64,000 nt of DNA from Actinoplanes lutulentus (lineage in GTDB: Bacteria; Actinomycetota; Actinomycetes; Mycobacteriales; Micromonosporaceae): assembly GCF_003259845.1 (NCBI RefSeq), contig NZ_QLMJ01000002.1:1-64000 (forward strand), given 5' to 3'. A program made the position numbers and the translations under genes. A model generated the notes under the pieces. It was given only the letters and a program-made list of their open reading frames with translations, was not told the DNA's origin and searched no databases. Numbering within the stretch: the first letter of the stretch is position 1; each line of letters starts with the position of its first letter. This document shows, in pieces, positions 1-8,764 of the stretch.

Positions 1-119
1 GCTCCGATGCCGGGCCGGGGTACTACAACCTGACCACAGCAATGAAACAGGGCGGACAAACTGTCGGCGGCGCTTCCATCATCCGCGTGGTCACGTCGGC
101 CGCACGCCACCCCGCGTGA
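1..119 (+). CDS. 3' end of an unidentified gene (partial)
   Basis: An open frame enters at the window edge (first full codon at base 3) and ends with TGA at 117-119, giving 38 residues ending in VVTSAARHPA. The composition (YYNLTTAMKQGGQ, GGASIIRVV) looks like real protein rather than a high-GC shadow frame. No family is recognised and no function is offered. It has the same orientation as the next gene, about 100 bp away, and could also be a chance frame. Confidence 0.4.
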   Translation, partial: SDAGPGYYNLTTAMKQGGQTVGGASIIRVVTSAARHPA

Positions 120-221
120 CCTGGTTGCTACAGCAAAGCAGCCACCGCACACGTCCGCCCGCAGCGCGGTACGACCTACAACCAGCGTGAGCTGCAGGGT
201 GCCGATCCGTAGACTGGGCGG

Positions 222-1067
222 GTGCACGCCAACGAGCTGATCTGCCACCTGCACGACCTCGCCACGGTCTTCCGCTCGACCGCGCCCGGCCTCGAGCGGC
301 TCCGCCGGATCCGGGCCGAGGCGGAGACCGCGGCGGCCGCGCCGGACCTGTGAAGGGATCCCGCGCGCGGGCGGGCGGTCGGCGTCCGCCTCGCCGTCGT
401 CACCCGTGAGCTGGCCCGCGCCGAGACGGTGCGCCGGCGGCTCGACGACGCGCGACAGCTGGTCGCGCTGGCGGTCGACACGCACGATGACGCGGTCCTC
501 GCCGACCTGCGGGTCGAGGCCGAGGCGCTGAGCGCCGCCGTCGAGGACCTCCAGATCCGGATGCGCCTCGACGGGCCCTTCGACCTGCGGGGTGCCGTGG
601 TCGTCGTTCGCGCCGCCGGAACCGGCGAGGACGCGGCAACGTTGGTCGTGACCGTGCTGCGGCAGTACCGCGAATGGGCCGAGCGGCACGGCCACGTCGT
701 CGCGTTGCCCGACGACGTCCCGCCGGGATCGCGCCTGTTGGAAGGAACGCTGGTCGTGGCCGCGCCGTACGCGTACGGCCTGCTGCGCGCTGAGGCCGGC
801 CGGTTTCGCGCCGGCTCGGCCGAGGTCACCGTCACCGTGGCTCCGCTGGTCGAGGACGACGATCCGGAGACTGTCCAGGACGAGGATGTCCGGGTGGATC
901 TGATGTGCACGCGGGACCCGGCCACGGCGTCGGTGCGATTCACCCATCTGCCGACCGGCCGGAGCGTGTCGTTCCGTAACGATGCGCGCGCGGGGCAACG
1001 GCGCGAGGTCGCCCGCCGGGTGCTCCGTTCGCTGCTGCTCGTCGCGGACGTCGAAAACCTCGGCTGA
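222..1067 (+). pseudogene. Peptide chain release factor 2-like gene with in-frame TGA and no GGQ loop
   Basis: One reading frame from GTG 222 to TGA 1065 resembles bacterial RF2 almost end to end but is broken by TGA at 351-353. Before the stop it reads ...AAAAPDL. RF2 proteins normally continue APDLW, so the TGA falls exactly where a Trp (TGG) codon is expected, and the frame resumes with RDP. The 212-codon part from GTG 429 holds the PCRF-like region (VVVVRAAGTGEDAATL, YREWAERHGH, APYAYGLL) and the end of the codon-recognition fold (VRVDLMCTRDPATASVRFTHLPTGR). The segment that should hold the catalytic GGQ loop is deleted, so peptidyl-tRNA hydrolysis as by RF2 is not expected. It could be a decayed prfB paralogue, or a PCRF-domain protein translated from GTG 429. 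UGA readthrough cannot be excluded. A housekeeping prfB must lie elsewhere. Confidence 0.6.
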
Positions 1068-1185
1068 CCGCGGTGCTCAGCCGGCCGGCGGGCCGTCCTG
1101 CTCGTGCTCAACCGCTCCCCGTCAGGCAGCGAACGGACGCGACAGCCTGATATCTTGGCCGGCTGCCCACCCGAAGGATGACCGT

Positions 1186-2340
1186 ATGTCCACCGACCGC
1201 GTCCACCTGCCCACGTTTCGTCTGCTCACGTGGCCTGACGTCGACCCCGCCACGCGTCCCGGTTTCGATCCGGCAGGCGTGGCCGAGTTGGTGCGGTCAC
1301 TACCGCCGGCCGCCGAGATCCCGCCGGCCGGCACCGATTGGCGGCTCGCTGACTTCTGGCTGGATCGGATGACAGCGGCTCTGGTCGAGCGCCTCGGCGC
1401 ATGGGCGGTGGGCTGGCAGCACACGGTGGTGATGGAGGACTACCCCGGTCGCGGCGTCATCCCGATCTGGTGGAACATCGAGCTGCCGATCACGACGCCG
1501 GCCGAGACCCTGCATCGCCTCGCCGAAGCCCTCGTGGCCTGGCACGAGTTGACCGTCGAGCTCGCTACCGACGCCCGGGGCCGGTTCGCCGCATCAACAC
1601 CGGCCACCACCGGCAGCAGCGATCCGGTGGCTTGGCAGGCAGTCAAAGCACCCGGTATCAGCCGTACCGACCCGGCACACTTCGACCGACGTTTTCCACA
1701 CCCGAGCATGTTGAGCTGGGCCGACGTTGATCCGCGGAAACGGAACTTCGACCCGGCGTCGGTTGCGGCGGTGACCGCCGAGCTGGTCACGGCCGGCAAT
1801 ATTCCGGCGCAGGGCGCGGACTGGCGCCTGCGTGACCTGTGGCTGGAGAGCGTGTCGATCGGATTCACCGAACGGTACGGGTTGTGGGCGGCCGGCTGGC
1901 GATGGTCGGTCGGCGAAGGCGACCTCGACGGTGGGCCGGTCGCCAGCTGGTGCTGTTTCTCGCACTCGGTCACGACCCCGGAGCAGACCGCCGCGGCTGT
2001 CTGCGCCGCACTGATCGAGTGGCGCGATTGGCTGGAGGACCTCGCCGACAGATTCGACCAGTTCCTTCCGCTCGCCGCCGGCGAGCTGGACGGCTGGGAA
2101 CGCGCGGTAGCCCACCTGGTGACCGCCGTCGGTGACCGCACGCAGTACGAATCCGCCTGGTATGACTGCTGCACCACCGTCCTCAGCTGGTTCCTGGAAG
2201 CGGCCGGTATCGCCCCGGACGAGCGCGAGCAGCTGCTCGAACACGCCATCGGCGGCCGGTTCGCCAGCTGGACGGAACCGGATCAGGAGCTCATCGCATC
2301 GGTGGCCGAGCGTCTGGCCGGGCAGGTAGCCGATGCCTGA
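1186..2340 (+). CDS. Protein with two copies of an uncharacterised domain, coupled to a Fic-like gene
   Basis: This 384-residue protein has no recognised function. It contains an internal duplication: residues about 11-133 and 170-295 share the pattern (L)xWxDVDP..FDPA.V..L, IPxxGxDWRLxDxWL, ER.GxWAxGW and TTPxxT...xAL..W. The two copies have diverged well beyond a recent duplication. No signal peptide or membrane segment is seen, so it should be cytoplasmic. The ATG at 1186 was chosen because the in-frame extension upstream is of shadow-like composition. The stop overlaps the ATG of the Fic-like gene at 2333 by 8 bp, so the two are almost certainly translationally coupled. By analogy with Fic modules, a partner, inhibitor or adaptor role is possible, but this is inference. 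Confidence 0.8.
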   Translation: MSTDRVHLPTFRLLTWPDVDPATRPGFDPAGVAELVRSLPPAAEIPPAGTDWRLADFWLDRMTAALVERLGAWAVGWQHTVVMEDYPGRGVIPIWWNIELPITTPAETLHRLAEALVAWHELTVELATDARGRFAASTPATTGSSDPVAWQAVKAPGISRTDPAHFDRRFPHPSMLSWADVDPRKRNFDPASVAAVTAELVTAGNIPAQGADWRLRDLWLESVSIGFTERYGLWAAGWRWSVGEGDLDGGPVASWCCFSHSVTTPEQTAAAVCAALIEWRDWLEDLADRFDQFLPLAAGELDGWERAVAHLVTAVGDRTQYESAWYDCCTTVLSWFLEAAGIAPDEREQLLEHAIGGRFASWTEPDQELIASVAERLAGQVADA

Positions 2341-2983
2341 CCACCTCACCACCTGGCAGCAGACTCGCGAACAGGTGCCGTGGCGCGATGTCATCCCGCA
2401 CCTGCAAACCCCGGTACGCGCTGTCCAGGACGGGTTCATCGCCCATGCCACGGCCGGCGAGGACCAGCAACGACAGAGTCTGCTGCTGACCGCCTACGGC
2501 GACGTCCGGAGTGCTGCGGCGACCGGAGCCGACCTCACGCCGAACCTGACGGCACGCTGGAACGGGATGCTGCGCGGGATCCCGGCAGCCGGTTTCCGGC
2601 AGGGCCTGGCTCTCGCCAAGAATGGCCGGGATCGTTACGGGCTGCACCCCGACACCCAACGGCGGTACGAGGCGTGTCTGTCGGAGTCCGCCGACCTGAC
2701 GATCCCGGTGGCCGCGCGGGCGGCTCGCGCCCATCTCGACGTCGCGTTCTTCCACCCGTACGACGACGGCAACGCTCGCCTCGCCGGCATGGTCCTGCAC
2801 TTCGTGTTGCTGCGCGCTGACATCGAACTCGACGAGGTACGTCCGATCCTCACCACTGTCCGACGCGCTGACGACCCGGAGGGTGCAGCCGGCTTCGCCC
2901 GCCTAGTGCACGGCATCGCCGCAGCCACTCACCGCCGCTGGCTCCGCTCGTCGACCCCTGAACAGCAGCCGATGACGCCATGA
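2333..2983 (+). CDS. Fic/DOC-family protein with a degenerate active-site motif
   Basis: This 216-residue protein contains the Fic core. The segment HLDVAFFHPYDDGNARLAG aligns with the family signature HxFx(D/E)GN(G)(K/R)xxR. The catalytic His, the acidic residue and the GN pair are present, but the second Gly is Ala and the final Arg, which normally contacts ATP phosphates, is Gly. Known Fic enzymes transfer AMP or other phosphate-containing groups to target proteins. The missing Arg suggests an altered donor, weak activity or a non-catalytic role. The start overlaps the upstream duplicated-domain gene, which argues for one functional unit. A SUKH-family gene follows about 150 bp downstream. 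Assignment to the Fic fold is fairly secure; activity is not. Confidence 0.75.
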   Translation: MPDHLTTWQQTREQVPWRDVIPHLQTPVRAVQDGFIAHATAGEDQQRQSLLLTAYGDVRSAAATGADLTPNLTARWNGMLRGIPAAGFRQGLALAKNGRDRYGLHPDTQRRYEACLSESADLTIPVAARAARAHLDVAFFHPYDDGNARLAGMVLHFVLLRADIELDEVRPILTTVRRADDPEGAAGFARLVHGIAAATHRRWLRSSTPEQQPMTP

Positions 2984-3139
2984 CAGCTGTCTGGGTGGCC
3001 AAGGTCTGACGTACGCCCGGTCTCACCTACAACGTCGCGCCGCCAGATCCTCATCGCGGCTAGTTGAGTGCAACGGTCGTCGACCGTCGGTGAAGATTGG
3101 TGCTTGCCGGAATCCGTACGCAGACGGCACGATCCAACC

Positions 3140-3766
3140 GTGGATGATCTTGTGAGCCTGGTAGGCCTGCTCCAGTTGCCGCCGATGGACAAGGCTCATT
3201 GGCGATCGTCAGACTGGTCGGCTATCGAAACGGCACTCGGTGCTGAACTGCCGAGCGATTACAAGGTTTTCGTCGACGCATACGGGCCCGGCGCTATCGA
3301 CGATCATCTGCTCGTATGCGCACCCGATGCCTCTCGCGGCTGGACTGACTTGGTCGACAACAATGCGGTGGCGCAGGAGTCGTGCCGGATCTGGTTCGGC
3401 GGCGTTGATGACGACTCGTTCAGCCGTCTCGAACGGGCTTGGCCGCTAGGTGATTCTTCCCGTTGGGACGGCGACGATGTTCCCGACTGGTTCCAGCCCG
3501 GCGATGACCTCATCTCCTGGGGCGGAACGCCCAACGGCGACTTCCTCTTCTGGCACGTCAAGCCCGGCGTTTCCCCCGCTGATCACCCGGTGGTCCTTTG
3601 CGAAGAAGGGCCGTACTTCGAACGCTTTCCCGGTGGGTTTGCCAGGACACTCGGGGGTTTGCTCACCGGCGCCATCCGTTCCCGATATTTGAGTAAATGG
3701 CTAAATGTCCCGCATTCTTACGGATTGGCCGGCCACAGAGACATCAATGGCAGGGATCTGGAGTGA
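3140..3766 (+). CDS. SMI1/KNR4 (SUKH) family protein
   Basis: About 208 residues from GTG 3140 (GTG 3068 or 3152 are alternatives; none has a clear ribosome binding site). The core shows SUKH features: WSAIETALGAELPSDYKVFVDAYGPGAID near the N-terminus, then DLISWGGTPNGDFLFWHV, where the glycine turn followed by aromatic strands is typical. SUKH proteins often serve as immunity proteins against secreted or contact-delivered nuclease and other polymorphic toxins, and are usually cytoplasmic. No toxin lies immediately upstream apart from the Fic-like protein, so a protective role toward that protein is possible but unproven. GC content is slightly lower than in neighbouring genes. Confidence 0.75.
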   Translation: MDDLVSLVGLLQLPPMDKAHWRSSDWSAIETALGAELPSDYKVFVDAYGPGAIDDHLLVCAPDASRGWTDLVDNNAVAQESCRIWFGGVDDDSFSRLERAWPLGDSSRWDGDDVPDWFQPGDDLISWGGTPNGDFLFWHVKPGVSPADHPVVLCEEGPYFERFPGGFARTLGGLLTGAIRSRYLSKWLNVPHSYGLAGHRDINGRDLE

Positions 3767-3886
3767 ATCCGTGGCCGGGAACAACCGAAGCACTCAACTC
3801 GGCAGTTCCGGGCGTTGAGCCTTGGCGTACTGATGACGCGTTGTGACGAGGGATGCTGCATCGGGAGCCGCTGGCCCGAATTTAGG

Positions 3887-5278
3887 TCATGGTGCTTCGG
3901 TGTCGTGATGGCGAGGGGCTAGCTTGTGGCAGATGACGGTAAGGGCGCCGCTACCGAGGATCAGCGACATGTCCGGGGTGCCCGAGACGGTGTCGGGAGC
4001 GGTGAACGCGGCGGCGTCCAGCGTGAGGCGTGTTGGCCGGGGAAACTCGAGCGACTGTAGCGTCCAGCCGTTGTCATCGTCCGGGGCGGCGAGGTTGATC
4101 ACGGCGGCGGCATCATGTGGTGTGCCGTACAAAGTGTGGGCGGCGGTGTAACCGGCCAGGGTGAGCTGGGCCTGTGTAGGTATGCCCGCGGCGGCAGGCC
4201 GGTGTGGGCCGGTCCGCGACAGTTGATGGAGCCAGTGGCCGTCCGGGAGCCATCTCGCAATTCTGCGGGCCAGCTCGGGACTCGCGCCGATCCATTTCTC
4301 AGCAAGCTGACGAAACGCATGATCACGTTCTGATCGGGGCTGCGCGGCGGCGGCGAGTATTCCGTCGCCAGCGTCGGCGAAGGCGTGGCAGAGTTCCCGC
4401 AGTGGGGCCGAGCCGGCAAGCTTCGCGTAGCGCACCGAACGGATCTCCAGCATCGCCTGATGGAGCACGAACGCGGCGTCCGACGCGGCTCCACGCGGTT
4501 TCGGCCGAGTACGCTCCCGGGGCCTGCGTGTGGTGGTGCTTCGGTTCGGGGTGTCCGCGTCGGCGGCCCGACCACGCCGCGAGAGGTGCCAGGACGGGTC
4601 GTCGAAGGTGACGACGGCAGAGGCGGCGCGAAGGTGACCTTGGGCGCCGATACGAACCTCGACTCCGTCGGCACCGGTGGTCAAGGTCGCGCCGGCCCCG
4701 TCGCCGCTGTCGAACCGTACGTCCCAGACGTCATCGAGCATCACCTGCACGACCGCATCCGTCTGATCGGGTGGGCTGGCGTAGCGGCGCCGGGCCGTCA
4801 GCGCGAGATAGCCGGACAGCTCCCGTCCGGCGCGTTCCACCCGGACGGTCCGAACCTTGGCGCGGGTGAGGTCGTAGTCGTCCGCGATGCTCGCCGCGAC
4901 CGCCTCGGTCACCGGTACGGCACCAGGCCAAACCCGACCCAGGCTGTCGCGGTGGTGCACCGTCTCGGGAACCGGTGGGCCGAGCAGCGGCTCTAGTCCG
5001 TACCCGGCGGCCCCGGCTTGCTCGATCATCCACGCCCGGCGCTGCGATCCCAGCTCTGCCATCCAGCGCAGCGCCGCTCTCGCACGCCGTTCACGCACCC
5101 ACCCTGGACGGCACAGCGCGACGCCGAACAGCGGGTAGGTGTTGTTGTCCCAGACGTCCGCGACCTGGATGACCTTCTCCCGATCGAAGAAGCGGCCATC
5201 GGCCGCCGAATCCCTGATCTGGACGAACGAGCGGTCCAAGAGGGCGGCGAACATCGACATCGCGGAGGCCTCGGTCAT
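3887..5278 (-). CDS. Hypothetical protein, 463 residues
   Basis: No family is recognised. The frame is long and its codon usage is convincing on the minus strand. The N-terminal half is mixed alpha/beta in composition (residues 1-235, including DVWDNNTYPLFGVALCRPGWVRERRARAALRWM). An Arg/Pro/Thr-rich linker follows at about 238-265, then a second alpha-rich domain (AAFVLHQAMLEIRSVRYAKLAG, LAEKWIGASPELARRIARWLPDG). No signal peptide or membrane helix is visible. It is transcribed toward the SUKH gene, and the 120-bp convergent gap holds no strong terminator. The ATG at 5278 is the first in frame. Confidence 0.7.
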   Translation of the reverse strand: MTEASAMSMFAALLDRSFVQIRDSAADGRFFDREKVIQVADVWDNNTYPLFGVALCRPGWVRERRARAALRWMAELGSQRRAWMIEQAGAAGYGLEPLLGPPVPETVHHRDSLGRVWPGAVPVTEAVAASIADDYDLTRAKVRTVRVERAGRELSGYLALTARRRYASPPDQTDAVVQVMLDDVWDVRFDSGDGAGATLTTGADGVEVRIGAQGHLRAASAVVTFDDPSWHLSRRGRAADADTPNRSTTTRRPRERTRPKPRGAASDAAFVLHQAMLEIRSVRYAKLAGSAPLRELCHAFADAGDGILAAAAQPRSERDHAFRQLAEKWIGASPELARRIARWLPDGHWLHQLSRTGPHRPAAAGIPTQAQLTLAGYTAAHTLYGTPHDAAAVINLAAPDDDNGWTLQSLEFPRPTRLTLDAAAFTAPDTVSGTPDMSLILGSGALTVICHKLAPRHHDTEAP

Positions 5279-5413
5279 GACCGAGGAGCCTAAGGGAAGC
5301 CCGAAATAGCCTCCTGGCCCCGGGACCGCGGCTCAACCATCCGCGTCGGGTGAACGCACACGACCGGCGGCAAAATATGGTAACCGTGAATGGCGTCCGG
5401 CCGGGCTGGCCAG

Positions 5414-5881
5414 TTACTGAATCTCATTTTTGGCTACAGATATGAACTCGTCGAGTAGTTCCAGGAGCTTCTTTTCGTGACTGACCAGTTTTTCGCGGTC
5501 GGGTGCGTGGGAGATGGCATCAATAGGATCGAATGCCGCACCAGCCAACGCAACTATTCGCGCGTCGCTGGCGACCAACTGGGCTCGAAGCCTTGCGTGG
5601 TTGGCCAATGCGCCCAATCTGTCCGCCTCTGTGTGGGCGGCAAGAAGCTCGGGACCATCCTTCATTCGCTGCTTCACTAGCCACAGACTTACGACGCCCT
5701 GCCGAAGGCTCGCCATCGCACCGGCGAATCCGCTGTAAGCGGCCATGCGCTCCTGCCGGAGACGTTCGTCCCGTGTGAATACCTCGGAACGCAGCGCATT
5801 GGCACGCTGGAAAAGATATGCCAGAGTGGCGCCCAGCAGGGTCCCTGCCACCGCGATCACACTGCCCACCCATCCGGCCAT
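5414..5881 (-). CDS. Membrane-anchored hypothetical protein with helical cytoplasmic part
   Basis: The 155-residue product starts with one hydrophobic segment (GWVGSVIAVAGTLLGATLAYLFQ, about residues 3-25). A basic, helix-rich remainder follows (RDERLRQERMAAYSGFAGAMASLRQG, LVSHEKKLLELLDEFISVAKNEI). Small proteins of this layout are common in actinomycetes and have no assigned function. The single N-terminal helix suggests membrane anchoring with a coiled-coil-like cytoplasmic tail. It probably has its own transcription unit. Confidence 0.7.
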   Translation of the reverse strand: MAGWVGSVIAVAGTLLGATLAYLFQRANALRSEVFTRDERLRQERMAAYSGFAGAMASLRQGVVSLWLVKQRMKDGPELLAAHTEADRLGALANHARLRAQLVASDARIVALAGAAFDPIDAISHAPDREKLVSHEKKLLELLDEFISVAKNEIQ

Positions 5882-6216
5882 ATTCGCAGTGTGGGCACTC
5901 GCTGCGAGTCATCTGACGACGACGTCAGCTATCCGACTGACCTCTGACGCAGTCAACCCGGCAGGACCGGACCTCGGTGTCGAGCGCTTGCCTTCCCAGC
6001 AGCACTTCATCGCTTCCCGCCACGGGGTTCGTGTCCGTAGGATCACGGTGTGCCACGCCGTCGCGCTTCGCGGATCCTGATCGTCGGAGAGCACACGTTC
6101 CTGTGGTCCATCGGCCACCTCCACGAGCGCGTCGACAACCCGCAGAGTCCGCCGGTCTTGGCGGCCGGTGGTTCGACGAGCAGCCGTGGACGTTTGCCCT
6201 ATCCGGCGCCGGTGTC
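5882..6216. other. No supported gene; possible decayed coding remnant
   Basis: About 335 bp between two minus-strand genes. A plus-strand frame near 6050 starts with RRRASRILIVGEHTFLWSIGHLH, reminiscent of small actinomycete proteins beginning ILVDGxxYxW. After about 35 codons it turns into Arg/Ser-rich shadow-like sequence. A neighbouring frame ends DEQPWTFALSGAGVSAAL, which could be the continuation after a frameshift. This is too weak to call a gene. Confidence 0.25.
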
Positions 6217-6618
6217 TCAGCGGCGTTGTAACGGGGACTTGTCGCCCACGAGCCAGAGATGTCCGTACGGATCGAAGAAGCCACCTTGCCGATGTGTCCC
6301 CCACGGCGCTTCATGGTCTCGTACCGGATCGTGGTAATTCGCTCCGGCAGCTGCGGCGTTGCCGGCGAACGAGTCCGGGTCGTCCACGAACACCTCGACC
6401 CGTACCGTCGTGGTGCCCAGGGCGACCGGGCTCTCCCAGCCGTTGCCTTCCGGCTGTGCCAGAAAGATCGGCGCGCCTCCGATTTCCAAGCCGATTACCG
6501 AGCCGAGGTTCCACAGTTCGGTGGCGCCGAGAGCGCGTTGATACCAGGCGGATGCCGCAGGGGCGTCCGGCACCGCGAGCATCAGAGAGATAGCGGTCAC
6601 GAGCCGCACGATACGCAC
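6217..6618 (-). CDS. VOC (glyoxalase/PhnB-like) family protein
   Basis: About 130 residues with the beta-alpha-beta-beta-beta pattern of vicinal-oxygen-chelate proteins: AASAWYQRALGATELWNLGSV early, VRVEVFVDDPDSFAGNAAAAGA in the middle and QGGFFDPYGHLWLVGDK at the end. The C-terminal DPxGHxW segment is characteristic of the PhnB-like subgroup. The true start may be the internal ATG at 6582, since VOC domains usually begin just before the hydrophobic first strand. The substrate cannot be inferred. Members range from metal-dependent isomerases to antibiotic-binding proteins. Confidence 0.7.
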   Translation of the reverse strand: MRIVRLVTAISLMLAVPDAPAASAWYQRALGATELWNLGSVIGLEIGGAPIFLAQPEGNGWESPVALGTTTVRVEVFVDDPDSFAGNAAAAGANYHDPVRDHEAPWGTHRQGGFFDPYGHLWLVGDKSPLQRR

Positions 6619-6734
6619 CGGAAGTCCTCACCCGGGCGTGACGCATGAACGGCGGTGGGCCGGGTACCGGGGTCGGTCAGCACCGCAGCTTCTGCGCGTG
6701 CGTCTGACGAGCACTTTCACGCTGGAGGAAGATC

Positions 6735-6974
6735 ATGGCGACTACGGCGGCACTTCCCGAACTGGTCGACGAGCTTTATGGCGGGCAGGAGCGGATCGAT
6801 CGGAACGAGATCTATCGCCGGGCGGTCGCCGCGGAGCTGCCGTCCGACGACATGGCCGTGCTCGACCGGCTGCCCGAGGGCGAGTACGCCGAGGACGAGC
6901 TGAACGAGGCCATCGCTCAGATCGCTGAGCCCGGCGCTTCCCCGCTGAGTGTTGCCGAGGAACCCACCGACTGA
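6735..6974 (+). CDS. Small DUF2795-like acidic protein
   Basis: A 79-residue acidic protein with a good ribosome binding site (GGAGGAAG, 6 nt before ATG 6735). The middle (ELVDELYGGQERIDRNEIYRRAVAAELPSDDMAVLDRLPEGEY) follows the pattern of DUF2795 proteins: a short helical domain with a residue-spaced 'R/D...L..A...LP.D....L..LP..EY' motif. Function is unknown. Relatives are small cytoplasmic proteins sometimes linked to stress regulons. It stands alone, with opposite-strand genes on both sides. Confidence 0.65.
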   Translation: MATTAALPELVDELYGGQERIDRNEIYRRAVAAELPSDDMAVLDRLPEGEYAEDELNEAIAQIAEPGASPLSVAEEPTD

Positions 6975-7100
6975 CGCGCGCGCCCGTCCACGCGGAGACC
7001 CGGGGCAGACATGCCAGGATGCTCGGCGTGGATCCTCGGCACCAACCTCGTGTCAGGGCCGATGCCAACCGCAGCAGATCCGCCATCGGAATTCGCCGGG

Positions 7101-8675
7101 TCAGGTGGCGAGGACCCGCTGGTGCAGGGCGGTGACGGCGGCGCGGGCGGAGACGAAGGCGCCGTGCTGCCAGGCGACCTCGTGGCTGAGCCAGTCCCCG
7201 GCGAAGTAGACCCGGCCGGCGGGTTGCAGCAGCAACCGGTAGGACGCGCTGGTCCAGGGCGGGGAGGTCCAGGCGCCTTCCAGGTACGGGGTGCGGTGCC
7301 AGGCGATCGAGAACGCGGCGGCCAGTTCGGTCCGGTACTTCTCGCCGTGGATCTTCACGCCCTGTGCGACGGCCCGGGCGGTGCGCTCGTCGGGGGTCAG
7401 CACACCGTACGCGCGAGCGGCGGCGCCGGTGTTGTAGTAGCCGACGATCAGGCCGCGGCGGGCGTGGAAGTCGTGCGACGGATACCAGACGTGGGCGAGG
7501 TCCATGTCGGTCTCGGTGATGCCGCCGTAGATACGTAGGTCGGTCTCCCACCAGCGGCTGCGGTACTCCAGACCGATCTTGCCGGAGGCGGCGGCGGGGA
7601 ACGCGCCGAGGGCGGCTGTCACGTCGGCGCCGAGGTTGTGCGGGATCCGCGCCATCAGGTGCGGCGGCAGCGTGGCGACGCAGAAGTCCGCGACCAGCGT
7701 GTGCACCCGCCCACCCCGCTGATAGGTGACCGTGACGTCACCGGCGCGGCCGGTCACGTCGAGGACCTCGGCGCCGAGGCGTACCCGGTGCCCGCCGACC
7801 GCGGTGGTCAGGGCGGCGGCGATCCGGTCCATGCCGCCGACCGGCTGGAACATCATCATCGCCTGGTCGTAGCCGAACTCGAAGGTGAAATACCGGCCGA
7901 CGTTGCTGGCGAACACGTCGGAGAGCGCGGCCGGTCCGGGCAGCGGCGTGCCCGCGTCGTCGCCGGCCCCCGGGTACGAGGTGAAGCCGCGCCGGCTCGT
8001 GCCGGTGTACTGATGCGCCGAGCCGATCGCGCCGAACCCTTCGAGGAACGACAACAGCCGGGCCTTGTCCTCGGCGGTGATCCGGCCGTCGAGTGCGCCC
8101 TGGTCGGTGGCCTTGGCGAGCAGTTCGGAGACGTACCCATAGACGTCGGCCTTCGCGGTGCGGAAGCGGACCGGGGTGCCGGTGGCCTCGTTGTAGATCA
8201 GGGCGTCGGCGTTGGTGTTGACGAACGGCTGGATCGGCACACCGAGTTCGCGGCAGTAATCGAGGGTGACCATCCACTGTGCGATCCGGGCCGGCCCGGC
8301 GTTGAGGTAGGTGCCCGGCGAGTACCCGGCCTTCTGGGTGTGGCCGTCGAGGTCGGTATGCGTGGTGCCGCCGCGGACCGTGAAGTTGCGGCCGCCGGTG
8401 ACGGCACGGGCTTCCAGGATCGTGCAGTCGTACCCGGCTTTGCCCAGCTCGTACGCGGCGGCGAGTCCGGCGATGCCGCCGCCGAGGATGACGACCTTGC
8501 GGGCGGCGCGCCCGGTCAGGTGGAAGTCGGAACGTTGTGGTGCGCGGAAGTCCGGGGCGGTGGCGTGGGCTGGTGCGAGGCCGAGCGCGCCCATCGTGGC
8601 GAAGAGCGCACCGGCGCCGCCGGTGGCACCCACGGATTGAAGGAATCGGCGCCGGGTGACTGACTCTTCACGCAT
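7101..8675 (-). CDS. Tat-exported flavin monoamine oxidase / L-amino-acid oxidase family
   Basis: A 524-residue flavoprotein that should oxidatively deaminate an amine or L-amino acid, releasing ammonia and H2O2. The N-terminus has a twin-arginine signal (RRRFLQ, residues 8-13) with a hydrophobic core and AHA cleavage site, so it is exported folded with FAD. The dinucleotide-binding motif VVILGGGIAGLAAAYELGKAG (about 60-80) is followed by the second flavin-contacting segment EARAVTGGRNFTVRGG. The C-terminal AGDWLSHEVAWQHGAFVSA block closes the FAD site in the usual order. ATG 8675 is supported by the complete Tat signal; the longer upstream extension is shadow sequence. The substrate is not determinable; the tryptophan 2-monooxygenase / LAAO branch is closest by memory. 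Confidence 0.85.
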   Translation of the reverse strand: MREESVTRRRFLQSVGATGGAGALFATMGALGLAPAHATAPDFRAPQRSDFHLTGRAARKVVILGGGIAGLAAAYELGKAGYDCTILEARAVTGGRNFTVRGGTTHTDLDGHTQKAGYSPGTYLNAGPARIAQWMVTLDYCRELGVPIQPFVNTNADALIYNEATGTPVRFRTAKADVYGYVSELLAKATDQGALDGRITAEDKARLLSFLEGFGAIGSAHQYTGTSRRGFTSYPGAGDDAGTPLPGPAALSDVFASNVGRYFTFEFGYDQAMMMFQPVGGMDRIAAALTTAVGGHRVRLGAEVLDVTGRAGDVTVTYQRGGRVHTLVADFCVATLPPHLMARIPHNLGADVTAALGAFPAAASGKIGLEYRSRWWETDLRIYGGITETDMDLAHVWYPSHDFHARRGLIVGYYNTGAAARAYGVLTPDERTARAVAQGVKIHGEKYRTELAAAFSIAWHRTPYLEGAWTSPPWTSASYRLLLQPAGRVYFAGDWLSHEVAWQHGAFVSARAAVTALHQRVLAT

Positions 8676-8764
8676 CGCCCGAGTCTCACGGCGGCGAATT
8701 ACATCGACAGCTGTCGAATGTTGCGGCCCGGTTTCCGGCCTGGCCGCGTACCGAAGATCGGTTC

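Noticed and set aside
176..1111. Long minus-strand frame opposite the release-factor-like gene
   Set aside because: Ser/Arg/Thr-rich composition is the mirror of the high-GC coding strand; no domain or ribosome binding site.
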